A DNA stretch of 64,000 nucleotides from Sisyra terminalis (taxonomy: Eukaryota > Arthropoda > Insecta > Neuroptera > Sisyridae): contig OY292276.1 in assembly GCA_958496175.1 (NCBI GenBank), positions 25,252,001-25,316,000 on the forward strand, read 5' to 3'. The translations under genes and the position numbers were made by a program. Shown piece after piece: positions 33,271 to 45,085 of the stretch. Every line of letters begins with the position of its first letter. The first letter of the stretch is position 1. The notes below the pieces were generated by a model. That model was not told the origin of the DNA. It saw only the letters and a list, made by a program, of their open reading frames with translations, and did not search any database.

Positions 33271-36200
33271 TTATAAAACGGCGGTTAAACAACGATATAA
33301 ATATTTTTGTCTTCTTTGAAATATATTTTTATTGTCTTTATAAGGCAACAAAATGCAATTTTAATACCAAGCTGTAACTTATGAATTTTCGAAAACAGTC
33401 AAAAATTCATTTTGTTGTTGGTATGTTTTATATTTTCATAATACTTAATTACCATTTGTACACAACAGAAAAGGCAGTTTGACTATATTTAAAATATCGT
33501 ACGAATTGTTGTTATCCAAATAAAATGTAACGTTATTTAATTATAACGCTGCTCATAATCAAATAAGTTTATTTTGGTAATAACATTTTAGTTTTTTTGA
33601 AATTTGATATCGTGTTTAGAAGCTTCGTGATTTGTTACAAACTTGTGACGTCACACTTAAGTAAACAAAGTTTCTTCAGCATTTCTTATTGTTAATCAGC
33701 TGGTATAAGAATTAATTACGAATAATGTTTCCGTTCCAATTTGAAAACTTCATAATAAGATAGTTATTTATGCAGTTCTATCTTTCAAAATGAAGAAAAA
33801 GTTTAGACAAACTAACAGTAAAAAACTATCTAAAGTAAATGTACTAATGGCTAGACAATATTTCAAAAATAATCACAAGTTTTATGCAGCGAAACTTAAG
33901 CATGTAAGAAACAGTAGCGTAGATATCTATTATTTGTTAAAAGTAACTTCATAGAAATACCTGGTTCAAAAAATCACAAATAATGTCTTTTATATTTTCC
34001 GCTCCATTAAACCTTAGTAGTAAAACAACTTTATTATTAATACAATTGATATGACTATTTTTTTTTTCATTTATAAAAATAAATGAATAATAGTTCATTT
34101 ATTATGTATTACGATTTAAACGATAAATTTATATTAAATATATATATTTTTTTAATTTGGAACTGCTGGTCATAAGAATCCATTCATAATTTTACATAAA
34201 TTAATTTTGACCTCAAATAATTTTTGCCTGTATATTAAGCCACGTATTATAAAAGACGTTTTTCCTAAAGCTTTCAATGTCCTAAAAAGTTTATCGTATT
34301 ATTTAAATTTATTAAACGACATTAGAACAGTGGACCATCTTAGAACTGATATAATATTTAGAACTTTATACAGAGATTTTTAATTAATTAGAAAACATTC
34401 AAGTCTTTGAAATCATAAAAATTTAAAACATCTTATGCTGATAAATATACTATTTTTTATATACATTTTAAATTAATACTAGAAAAATAAATAGCAAAAT
34501 CAATTGTAAATTATATCGTTGGATATATTCTTTAATTTTATTATTTTTTTAGATCTAATATTTAGAAACTTCCTTGAAAGATAAATGTTTTAAAAAATTA
34601 TGAAATTTTATAATTTTAGAAGAAAAAAAGTTTAAATTTAATGTCCTCTATTAACCACTATCGATCAATGAAATAACTTAAATTGTTTAGCTATATGGTA
34701 TATGAAACTAGTGGTCAATATATGTATAATTTCAAATGGTGGAAGAGAGTAGGAGATTTTAAAATGTATCATTTACCTTGGTTAAAAGAAGGATATTATT
34801 ATTTGTATGTATCACTTGTATTACAAGTTTCTAGGTATTTTGTTAATATCTTCTTAGAAAGTTATAAAAAAATGATAAAGATTTCCTGATAATAAAAGTA
34901 ACAACCGTTAAATTATATAATACCTAAAATTAAAATTTCAATGTTAGTTTCAAGAAATAGCTAAATCGGTTTGCAACCCTTACATGAAGTTTTCTGATGT
35001 TGAACTTGATGAAGAAAGCAGGGATTTTTGATTTTAATTTGAGTTTTTATTGGTTCTTATTGCAATTTCAATCCATAATATAAATGCAATTTATAAGTAA
35101 ATCTGAATCTAACTTTGTATAAATCAATTGAAAAGAAATTCGATATGATATTCTAATTTGTTTTCTAATTTGAATTCTGAGGTGCAATAGTAAAGGGATT
35201 CGGAAATTATATTTTGTAAGTCGAAATGCGTACAGAAAGCTTGGGTAGTGATTTACAAAAAGACAAAGTCGCATTCCTAAACTATTTATATTATGTTCGT
35301 TTCTGCATGAGTTCAAATCGAATTGTAATTGTTTTTGAACTAGTTATTCATGCGTTTTATGCGATATTGCACCAACTGTTTTGGAACTGTGCACAGTAAA
35401 ACATTTCCAAATCAATTAGAATTCGTCTTAAGCTTCATTAAACGAATCTACTATAAAGGGTATGTATTAGAGTAAGTAATTTGTTATATATCATAAAGTC
35501 AGAAATCGGTTGGTTGTTTTGTATTCTGAATATTCTTGAGCTTGAAATCTTTTTTACTCCTAACAAATAAGGGGATCAGATAAAAACGAATATTTCAAGT
35601 TTTTCTAATCCTGCAACGAGTTATTATGTGAGTCACGACCAGTAGGGTAAGAGTTGGGAGACCAAGAGCCCTTTTTATCCCTCTGCACTCCCTTATTGAT
35701 GTCCCGTAGGGCCCCCAAACTTTCAATACTATCGCGTTCTATGTATTGACGATTTTACTATCCATTAGGTGTAACGCGATGGCCGTTTTTATAGTCTCTT
35801 TTCACTTATTAAGAAGATTTAAAAGGACTTATTAAAAATTCAAATTGACAATTATTATAACAATAAATAAATATTTGAAAAAAATAATTTAGTCGATGAG
35901 GTGAGATGTTGGGTAGATTTCGTTAATATTTAGTTCCAGCGGAACAACAAACGCCTACAATCCTTAAATTATTCATAAATTTTGAAATGTTCGTGATAAA
36001 TTAATGCGAGCTTTTAGGAGACGTTTTAGAGAAAGTGCCTTGAGAGTTATGTAGTTGTCGAGTGTTACGAGGAAATGAGTAACATATAATTTTTTATAAA
36101 AATTTAATATATAAATAAATGCTAATAAAACAGCATTTTCTTACATTTGCAATTTTTTTTAATTTATACAATTTTTTTACCAACGGGATTCTCTTTTTCT

Positions 36201-36595
36201 TTGAAAGCTTTACAGTATTATGTTCATCCAGCTTAATGTTACACACATAAACTTACGTGATTAAAACAAGTTAACGAGAATATTATTCGAATTAAGAAAT
36301 CGGAAGGGAAATGAATAGTAAACGTAAAAGTGTATAACACGTTTTAAAACGAGTTGGTAATATTTTTCGAATAGAAATCTAAAAAATATATAAGTATAAA
36401 GTGTAAAGCTGCTTTAACAATATATCAGAAACAGTCCGTACGTTTGAGATCCATAAGAAATTAATAATTTCCCAAATAACAGTTTAGGCCCGTGAATTAC
36501 TCGAGAACTGTTGTGACATTTTGTTAACTAATCCGAACCCTAATTATTAACTGTTACCTTAATTACCTATTTTGTAAATCATATCATAAATGCGA
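33271..36595. other. AT-rich region, no gene seen
   Basis: No coding frame is supported. A TGACGTCA octamer lies at 33646-33653. A short more complex patch at 35630-35770 (GAGACCAAGAGCCC, CCCGTAGGGCCCCC) may be a repeat remnant. Confidence 0.5.
33643..33655. promoter_or_regulatory. CRE-like palindrome TTGTGACGTCACA
   Basis: A perfect CREB/ATF octamer TGACGTCA within a 13-mer that recurs identically at 37215-37227. There is no nearby gene, so regulatory use is unproven. Confidence 0.35.
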
Positions 36596-36720
36596 ATGTG
36601 AGTTTGTTTGTTTGTTTGTCACGCTTTCACGCCTAAACTACTCAACCAATCATTATGAATTTTGTATATACATTGTCAGAGGTATACTAAAAATATAGGA
36701 TACCTTTTATCAAGAAAAAC
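36596..36720 (+). repeat. Dispersed-repeat-like segment after (GTTT)n
   Basis: (GTTT)n followed by GTCACGCTTTCACGCCTAAA and CTACTCAACCAATC is a motif order I associate with interspersed insect transposon sequences, not with host genes. No boundaries or superfamily can be given. The 104-codon minus-strand open frame at 37065-36751 next to it has no recognisable domain. Confidence 0.4.
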
Positions 36721-37070
36721 AAAATTGTTTCTGAAAGACAAAAAATTAGTCTATATGACATTATCTCCAATTGAAACTAAATGTATTACCATAACTTCGC
36801 CGAAAGCGAAGTATGATGGGGACAACTGAATCGATTCCAGCGCTAATAGTGGTCGAAATTTTATTAAGTTAAGCTCGCTATGCTCTTGTTGTAAATAAAC
36901 AAATCCCACAATCTCCACAATTGACGAGCATAATTTATTGCAGCCCTCAGATGTCGTTTCCATCGTACACGGAACGAATACGAAATATGGATGCATCTCT
37001 ACTATGTAATGGAACAAGGCAACAATAGACAATATACAACGGATTACACAATAGATCATATGCACATTTT

Positions 37071-40000
37071 TTATTTATTTTTTAATAGATAAAGACGTTA
37101 TTAATATGAGGAAAAACCAATTTTTGAGGAAAAACTTGTATTTCGGCAGAATAAAAGTTTTAATTTTGTTGAGTAAATGAGAGTTCGAAAACTATGGGTG
37201 AGTTTATGGGCTTTTTGTGACGTCACAGTACGTATTAGTCTGCGTATTGAAACCGAGATATAAACAGATCATTGAGCGGTTATCGTAGAAACAATAATCA
37301 TTAACACAATTTTTGACATTTTTCACCAAGGGAAACATTTTTATACCCTAAAAATTACTATAAATTTTTTCCTTAAGCGTAGAGGTTGTGTAGATTGCAA
37401 ATGGTTTAAACCATTAACATGATGTTTAAACGATTTAAACAACCTTTCCTCTTCTGTTTAAATACATTTGTCATAAAAAAAACGTCCATGGGATTATGAA
37501 ATTTAGAAGTGTGACGTTATTTTAACCTCAAGCCAATAGGAACTCGTTGTAGGCAGTCTGAATTTAACGATTTTTTTTTGCAACTATAAATGAATATTTC
37601 TTAAATTTTAGCTAGTTAAGTTAAAAATTAAATGCCTCATTATATGTTGACATAAGTTTAGAACATTTTTAAAACATTTACAGTTTTGTTTAAATCATGT
37701 GCATTATATCTATTGGGACAGAAGAGACTTGATTTCACTATTATAACCATTTAGGTGTAAGAAAAGAGGAAAGGGTTATCATACCTCCAATTCTATAATT
37801 CTCTATTACCTTAACATTTCAATTCAGGAGACTTCAGTTTCTAATCAATTAGTTAATAATTGAAATTAATACAGATTGTCACATATCAACACGCAGACGA
37901 AGTCGCGGATATCGACTAGCGAAGTTCATAAATAAAATATAATAGCTGATAAAGTCGTAACTTAACGATGGAAAGTTCAAAAGGTAAGAATAATTGATGT
38001 TAAATGATGAATAAAACAAATTTCAATTAAAATAAATTCGGTAAAAATAAAAAATTATACATTATACAAAAATTATACAAAACATGAGAATAATATAAAT
38101 TAAACTCAAAAAAAATAAAGGGTTTTAAATAAAGGGTATATAAATTAGTCATCTCAATAAATTTTTTATGTGGTAGTTAATAATGCAATATATATGTTAA
38201 TAAATAATTTGAGTCTTTCACAAATCAATATAAACAAACGGATAGGAAGTAGTTTTGTTTTGATTTATAAATTTGATTAAAAAATAAAATAAAATTACGA
38301 TACGTTTTTTCGTTAAATTAAGTTGAATAAAACAAATAAATGAAAAATTGAGTTAGAAAGTGATATATAAAAAATGTTTATACACATTGGTAAACTGAAA
38401 ACCCATTTTTGAAAAATTCCTATATCTTAAGGATACGACAATTTTCACTAGGGGTTCACTAGGGTGATAAATAAGAGAAAATTTTTGATTATAGCGAAAG
38501 ATTTTTTTTGCGAGAAAATTACATTACGGTCATAAAACGAGGTTTAAACGATTGAAAGTCACGACTTTGTTTTCAATAATGAGGAAAAATGCTTAGAGAG
38601 AATTATGGTTATTATTTTATGTATATATATTTTTAAGATTAATAATAATTTGAAGCAAAAAGAAATATTCACTATTTTTGGTATAAAAGCGACAGCCTCA
38701 AAAGGTCACGATTCCCAATACAGTATTTTTACAATTTTATTTCGTATTCTTTTTACGGAGTAAAAATTAGGTCGTAAAATTTTTGATAACTTACCCTCTT
38801 TTGGTTTCGTATAAAATTGAAACGTTATCGTATTAAACTAGCATAAGTTTATATATATAAATATATTTTCATAAAATAGATAATATAATGATGTTAAAAA
38901 CATTGAAAAACTTCTTGCCTTCTAATACAATCAGCTATTGTTTTATTTTGTTAGGTTTTTTAATTGAAAATGGAAACAATCGGAGTTTAGCTATTTATAG
39001 AAAACAAAAGGTGAAAAATAAATGAAAATAAAGAAAAAAATAATAATAATGTTAACAATCATGATATTGATTTTTTCTGGTGTTTCCTTCGAGTTCAGCT
39101 ACTGATTATTTGCATTTTTGTGGGATTTAATTAAGTTTCAAAGAAAATTTAAAATTGGTTAAACGATTTTTTTCATGAATCATTATTGAATGCAAGTACT
39201 TAGAGAATAGCAAATAATGTAATTTCAATTGCAGAATAGTTTTAAAATAAATTTTTTATAAAATAAATAGTTAATAAAATTGACTACTCTTGACTAAAAA
39301 AGCTTACATCCTCTTCTAATAGAGGGCCACCTTGCTATACATTAAAGAGTAGCATAATCTCTGTGAAAAAATGTATGATTTTCAAGATCAAATTCTTTCA
39401 TTTTTCTAAATAAGTTTTCGAAGTTCCAAGGTTATTGTTTCTAATAAATTAGTTAGTCAAATCATTGATTGTTATTGTTTAAGAATCTTATACTTGAGGT
39501 ATCACTTCCATACTGATATCATTTGCGATATTCATGTAAACGTGTGTTTCAATATTTTTACAAATATAAGACGCACTGACAACTAATTATAATAAGTATT
39601 TAAGGTTTGTTTGTTTTTTTTATATTTTTTTATAAATTCTAAAAAAAAACTAGATTTTCCTGGTAATCAACGGATTTTGGATACCTCGAATTAAAATTAA
39701 ATCGCGTTTTGCTTTACTATATAGTAGTTTAGAAGTATATAAAGGAGATTTGGGCATTTAATTATTGTAAATATTTAGTTGAAATTTTGTACTCATAAAA
39801 CTTTAATCAAACATGGTTTTAAACGATTTTTGTGGAGTTAATAAGACTCAGATTACTCAAAACATTTACCTATTTTATTTCCTTCCGATTGATTACAAAA
39901 GTTGTCATTGGAAATCTAATTGAAAGTCCCAATTTATTGAAATGATTCACTTAATTTTGATCACGGTAGGGAAGTATAAACAAACATCCTTCCATGGTAA

Positions 40001-40221
40001 TAATCAGCTTAAAATATGATTGGTAAAATTCTTCTAGTAAATAGGATATATATCAAAAGAGTTTAATCGTATTTAAAAAAAATTGACTTACTTCTTTAAA
40101 GTAAATTAAGTTCTTATAAGATACTTATTATAGCTTATAATCTACGTAATTTCATATTTGGTTTTGATGCAGTATATCAATAATACTCAACTAAAGTATC
40201 TTAATATAAAGAAGGGCTAAT
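37071..40221. other. AT-rich region, no gene seen
   Basis: A second TTGTGACGTCACA site lies at 37215-37227. Otherwise only short AT-driven open frames. Confidence 0.5.
37215..37227. promoter_or_regulatory. CRE-like palindrome TTGTGACGTCACA, second copy
   Basis: Identical 13-mer to that at 33643-33655, about 3.6 kb away. The flanks differ, so the two are not an obvious repeat pair. Confidence 0.35.
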
Positions 40222-40682
40222 TTAAAGTATCTCTGTATATACGATATTTCCGGATATACTATTATGGTGTAACAATACCTCGTTACAAGGGGAACTCACT
40301 CTCAAGAAAGCCACATGAAGTTGGCTATGCCGAAAGCAATCCTCCGTGGGATCGATTCCTGCTACTTTAAATGATTGACCCATTGTTTTCTTTATTGTCA
40401 TGTGAAACACAACTTAATGGAAAACTGCAGTCTTTTAAACTCAAATGGATAATATGATGGTATAAGTGGTACCTGTATGATAAACACTGATTCACCTCGA
40501 ACGCACCCAATAAATATAGTACCTTTTACTAAGTTTTTATGCAAGGCTTTCACACGTAACCTGGTTCCATTAGTTTTGGCGGATTGATATTTCGCAGTAG
40601 CCTTACTGAAGCACCCGCTTTTAGAATAAGTGTATAAAATAGAAGACCAGGTGGATTAAGGAACCCTACAGAATAGTTTATA
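40222..40682 (-). pseudogene. Helitron/PIF1-type helicase C-terminal fragment, broken
   Basis: On the minus strand, pieces in successive frames follow the end of a Helitron helicase: FLNPPGL, then LKAGASVRLLRNINPPKL, then (after stops and frame shifts) a run matching G-x-x-x-G-E and P-F-E-F-K-R-L-Q-F, and finally MTIKKTMGQSFKVAGID, CFRHSQLHVAF and N-I-V-Y-T-E-I-L before the stop. Known relatives read A-M-T-I-N-K-x-Q-G-Q-S-L and C-F-S-H-G-Q-L-Y-V-A-x-S-R-V. Helicase motif VI is thus present but mutated (FLRVS for the usual S-R-V). At least two frame disruptions and in-frame stops show it is a pseudogene. The Rep domain and Helitron ends were not found. Confidence 0.8.
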
Positions 40683-41106
40683 CAGTCATCCGTATGTACC
40701 TTTTATTTGTACTGGTATTCCCACCCTTTGTAAGACATCAACAAAGGATAATTAGCAATTTTTGTTCCTCTTACAGCGGTAATACTTTTGTTTATATTTC
40801 AAAGTCAAACAAACAAATTCAGATCAAAAAAGTTAATCAATTTTTAAAATCGTTTCATGTTTCGTGTAACGGCACTTTGGATATTAAAATTGAAATTTTG
40901 ATTATCGATCAGGTCACACGTTATCCCATACAAACTTTATTTCCTCTTTTCATCCTTATAAGGTAGGTTTTTTCTAAAATCCTACCATATCGGGTGTTTA
41001 AATCATATAAGGAATACATCCTCCAAATTTTAAGTCTCTACGACTAGCGGCTTAGGGGATGGTTCAGAAATATCTACGAATTACAAAATCAGGAAAATAT
41101 TAATAA

Positions 41107-41490
41107 GGGGGCATTCATTAACTACGTGAGACAATTTTAGTTATTTTTCGATCCTCTCTCCCTCCTTGGTAAGATTTCGTAAGGTTTTGCTCGACCACCA
41201 TCCCTAGTATCACGTGAGATTTTTTAAAATGCGTACTTGCAATGTAAATGAGTTAATCTGTGCTTCGATTACATTTTTTTTTCCGTTTTCGTGTATTTGC
41301 AATCTGTCCCTGGACAATGAGCAAATTTGACCTAGGTCCACGCTCCATATTGACCCTATATTGAGTCAAATCGGTTCGTTGAACTTACTCCCTGTGAGGC
41401 AATTCCAGATTACATTAGATTTATTTAAAAGAACAATTTTAAAAATTACGTGGCATTTGCCGAGATCGTACTCTCCCCCATTATGAAAAA
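41107..41490. mobile_element. DNA-transposon-like repeat fragment
   Basis: GGGGGCATTCATTAACTACG, then GATCCTCTCTCCCTCCTTGG and CACGTGAGATTTTTTAAAAT, follows a pattern common in insect DNA transposon ends (GGGG-CAT-CATTAA-TACG followed by a CCCTCCC tract). Near 41450 AAAAATTACGTGGCAT and CTCTCCCCCATTATG may be the decayed opposite end. Superfamily is not assigned. Confidence 0.35.
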
Positions 41491-42239
41491 TTGTTGCCCC
41501 GTAAGGACTCAATGATTGGGAGTACCTTTTTCTTTAGTCTGTAAAGTCATGGATTTGATGAAGATATTTTTAATTTTTTTAAATTACAATGGGATTTCAT
41601 TTCCCCCAAAAAATTATTGTAAATTAAAGCACTGTAAATAAATGCGATTTTTGTTATATGTTTAACTTCCATTTAACTATTGTAAAATACCGAAAGGTAA
41701 TATGAAAATTGTCTCTAGTTTCAGATGGCTTGAAAGTGAACCAAAACAAAATACTTCAGATAATTAAGACTCATTTCAAATTTATAAATATACTTTTTAT
41801 AATATTGTCCTTAAAAACTTATGCCACTTATTTGAAAATCCTCATTTTGAAATATTGTTGAAATAGGGCAAAAAGCTTTTGTTACCTCTTTGATTTTTAG
41901 TGTTTAAAGTTAAATAACTTTCTTTACATATACCTATTGCTAAACACGGTTGTCTAAAACTAATGAATAAAAGTATCATAGAAGAATAAAGCAAAAGCTT
42001 TTATATAAAAACTATTTGAATAAAAAATATTAATTTTTTTAAATGTAGTTCTCATTTTCTCGTTAACTCTAAAGTAGCAAATATTTTCTATCATATACTT
42101 AATTTACAATTCAAATGAAGTTGAAGTATTTTAACTATCATTTTACGATTACAAAAAAGGACTAATTTTAGTTGATTACATGCTTGTTATCTTTTTATTT
42201 GAGAAATTAATAAAGAAAATAATCTAGATAACGTATTGC

Positions 42240-42720
42240 GGAAATTTGGGAATTGCAGAAGGAGTTATACAAGCAGGTGGTTTAGGCTGATGCGATCAAA
42301 GTCGGTTTATTGATAGAAAGGAAATCAATTGGGAGATATAGAATAAGAAAATGTGTGTAACGAAATGAATATAGCGTGTGGAAACAATTCGTGACTGAAA
42401 ACTATGTATGCAGTAGTAGTAGGTATACTATAATGAACGGAACGTTGTTGTTAAATGTTATATCGACGGGAGTTTAAGTGTAGATAGGTATATGTTTATT
42501 TTATTTGAGCCAAGAAGGACGGGAAGACTGGAACCGACTGGAACCTGCCGGTACCAGGCGGCGCTGTACTTTGCACGTCCTGATACCGTTTCGATCGACA
42601 CCAACGACATCAACAATCAACTACCTTGATATTACAACAAACAATCTAAATTATTTATCTATCAGATACCGTCATCCATCTTTCTCCTATCATTAACTAT
42701 CGAAACTCGTACCACATCGA
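42240..42720. other. G+C-elevated segment, possible unannotated exon or regulatory element
   Basis: At 42505-42605 the composition rises sharply (GACTGGAACCGACTGGAACC, GGCGGCGCTG). The plus strand is open for 63 codons without recognisable domains, and no clear splice sites frame it. Confidence 0.25.
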
Positions 42721-45052
42721 TTATGTGCAAACAAAAAATAATCATTTCATTTCGAAACGAAGCGAACATATATTAACGTCCAACGATTTTAAATTTTAAA
42801 AAGCTATAAGTAAGATTGATACAACCGAACCATTATGGTTCAAGTTTCAATAGAAACCAATGAATTCGTATCTGTTTAAATATTTGTGCAAAAAGAGCAC
42901 TTGAAGAGTACATTAAAACGCCCATTTGGAAGAATTAGTTTGGAGTTGTTAGCCAAACCCATTATAAAGCTCCGAGTTGAGCGACAGTGTGAAGTTAGTT
43001 AAGTAAAGAATCAAAAATAAAAGAAGCGAAGCTGTTTAATTTTTATAATAAGGAATTAGAGTGAAGTTGGCTGCAATTAGGAGTTTTAAATTTGAACTAG
43101 TTGAAACAATGGTACGGTTATCAGTTAACTAGTTTACCATTGTTGTAATATGAACAAGTGCTAAGCAATTAAAGTAAATTCTACGATTCGCAGCAAAAGA
43201 AAGGAAAAAGGATTTAACTCAAAGAATATGTACTCCAACGCTTCATTGTTTGTAGGGAAATTTTAAAAAAAAAATAAAAAATTCATATATTGTTTGTTGA
43301 TAATTAAAATTTCATTTTCTTATGTCAACTGCTGTTGTTGTTGACATCGCTTAAGCAACAGCAACTGCATACTTTTTGTTGCGTAAAAAGCGTACAACAT
43401 AAACGCTGATACTTGAAAATTAATTTAAGAACTCAACTCATTTTCATTAGCTACCTCTTAACTTTCAAACAATGTAAACACGAAAGGTACACAAATTATG
43501 AGTGGGGTAAAACACAAAAAAAAAAGCGTAAGATTCATTTTAATTTTATTTGTATTTTTTTTATCACTAACAATAAACTACAGTTAGAGAGAAAAGGAAA
43601 TGTAAAAATAGAGCATTTTTGGTTTTGTAATAAATGGAAAAATGAACTCAGGTGTTTTGTTACCATCAAAACAACCCTTGGTCACGATGAAGAGGGTTGC
43701 TTCGGTGACAATAATTGTTACTTTGTTATCATCAGTGTTTTGTTTCGTTTACCTTACTGTTTGTAAGGTTGTAACATTGTTCGTTGAGTATTTTGCTTTG
43801 ATTTAAACATAAAATTTATTAATATTTCACGAGGAAAAAAGGAAAGGTTTTTCCAGGAAAATACAATTTAATAATGAATAACGACGAATTCAGTAGATGA
43901 AAGTTTCATCGAAACTTTTAGCAGAATGATCAAAGAGTTGTAATAGTACTCGAGATAATTCCTACGTGAGTTGGATCCAACAACTTGAAGCTGTTTACTA
44001 AAATATTTGACAAACTTTACATTTAGTTTTTATTTTGACTAATTTGAGGATGAATTTGGATGAAATATACAGTTATTTGTTTAAAATTATTGCGAGTTTA
44101 ATGATGGAAGTCAACTTTTAATGTGACGATTTGTTTGAAGATATGATTTACTCGACTTTGTGTGTTTATATGAACGTAAGTATGTAAATTTGAAGTAACT
44201 TTGTGCAATAAAGTTTATTTTTATATTTCAAGCAATAAAAACCGAAAACGAGGAGTTTTTAATTTCTTCTGAGACTGCTGTGTCGTGCGAATTTTTTTAT
44301 TTATTTTATGTATTATTCGTAATTTACGAAACAATTTCATGCAATTACGAGATAAGGAATGAAAAAAATGCGGCATATTGTATTCTTGAAAATTAAATAT
44401 TTTTTCTCTTCTCAATATAGTTTTGTACAAACAATTTCATTTAATGGCGAAAATTTTAGTAGATTTTCATACAAAAAGTTACTTTCCGATACGTTACAAA
44501 CTTTCATGCTCGAATTGATAAATATTTTATTATTTATACCTTCAGTTTGACCCTTTAATTATTTAAAATTGTTTTAACAAAAGAATTGTTAAATTAGTTT
44601 GGAAGCAATTTCCGGAAAAAGGAAAAGTTTTTGAAATTCCTAGTTGATTGATGGAAACCGCTCACAACTTCCAAGATGTTGCCTCAAATATTCAATAATA
44701 AATTCCATTTTGAAACAAACAAAGTTTTCCTCTATTGCTTCGTTAAAGTAAAAGAATTTGTTACTAAAACTTTTACCATTCTATTTTGATTTTTGTAGCC
44801 TTTTTCCACTTAACTCCGTGCCCAATTGAGAACAGCGAAATTCATTTATCCATGCCAACAACTAGATGAAATATAAATTTTCACTCAACGGAATGAGGAT
44901 GATGAGAAGGTGGTAAATATTGATAAGATTTTTACGAATTTTTACTGGGGAAAAAAATGGTCGATTTCATATAAATGACGTCAACAGTTCAAGGATGTAA
45001 TAAATGGGAATTTGTACGACAGGAACAATTGGGAAACATTCGAGACATAAGC
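42721..45052. other. AT-rich region, no gene seen
   Basis: The 117-codon plus-strand open frame at 43413-43766 has no domain-like sequence or splice context and is not supported. Confidence 0.45.
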
Positions 45053-45085
45053 GGGGGTTGGGGGTTATTGAATGGGGGTGTGGGG
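45053..45085 (+). other. Putative G-quadruplex motif
   Basis: Four G tracts (5, 5, 5 and 4 Gs) are separated by loops of 2, 9 and 3 nt on the plus strand. This fits the four-tract quadruplex pattern and is striking in so AT-rich a background. Role unknown. Confidence 0.6.

Noticed and set aside
36751..37065. 104-codon minus-strand open frame
   Set aside because: Considered as a transposon protein because of the nearby repeat, but no motif could be recognised.
43413..43766. 117-codon plus-strand open frame
   Set aside because: Lys/Asn/Phe-biased composition as expected from AT-rich noise, no domain and no splice signals matched to it.
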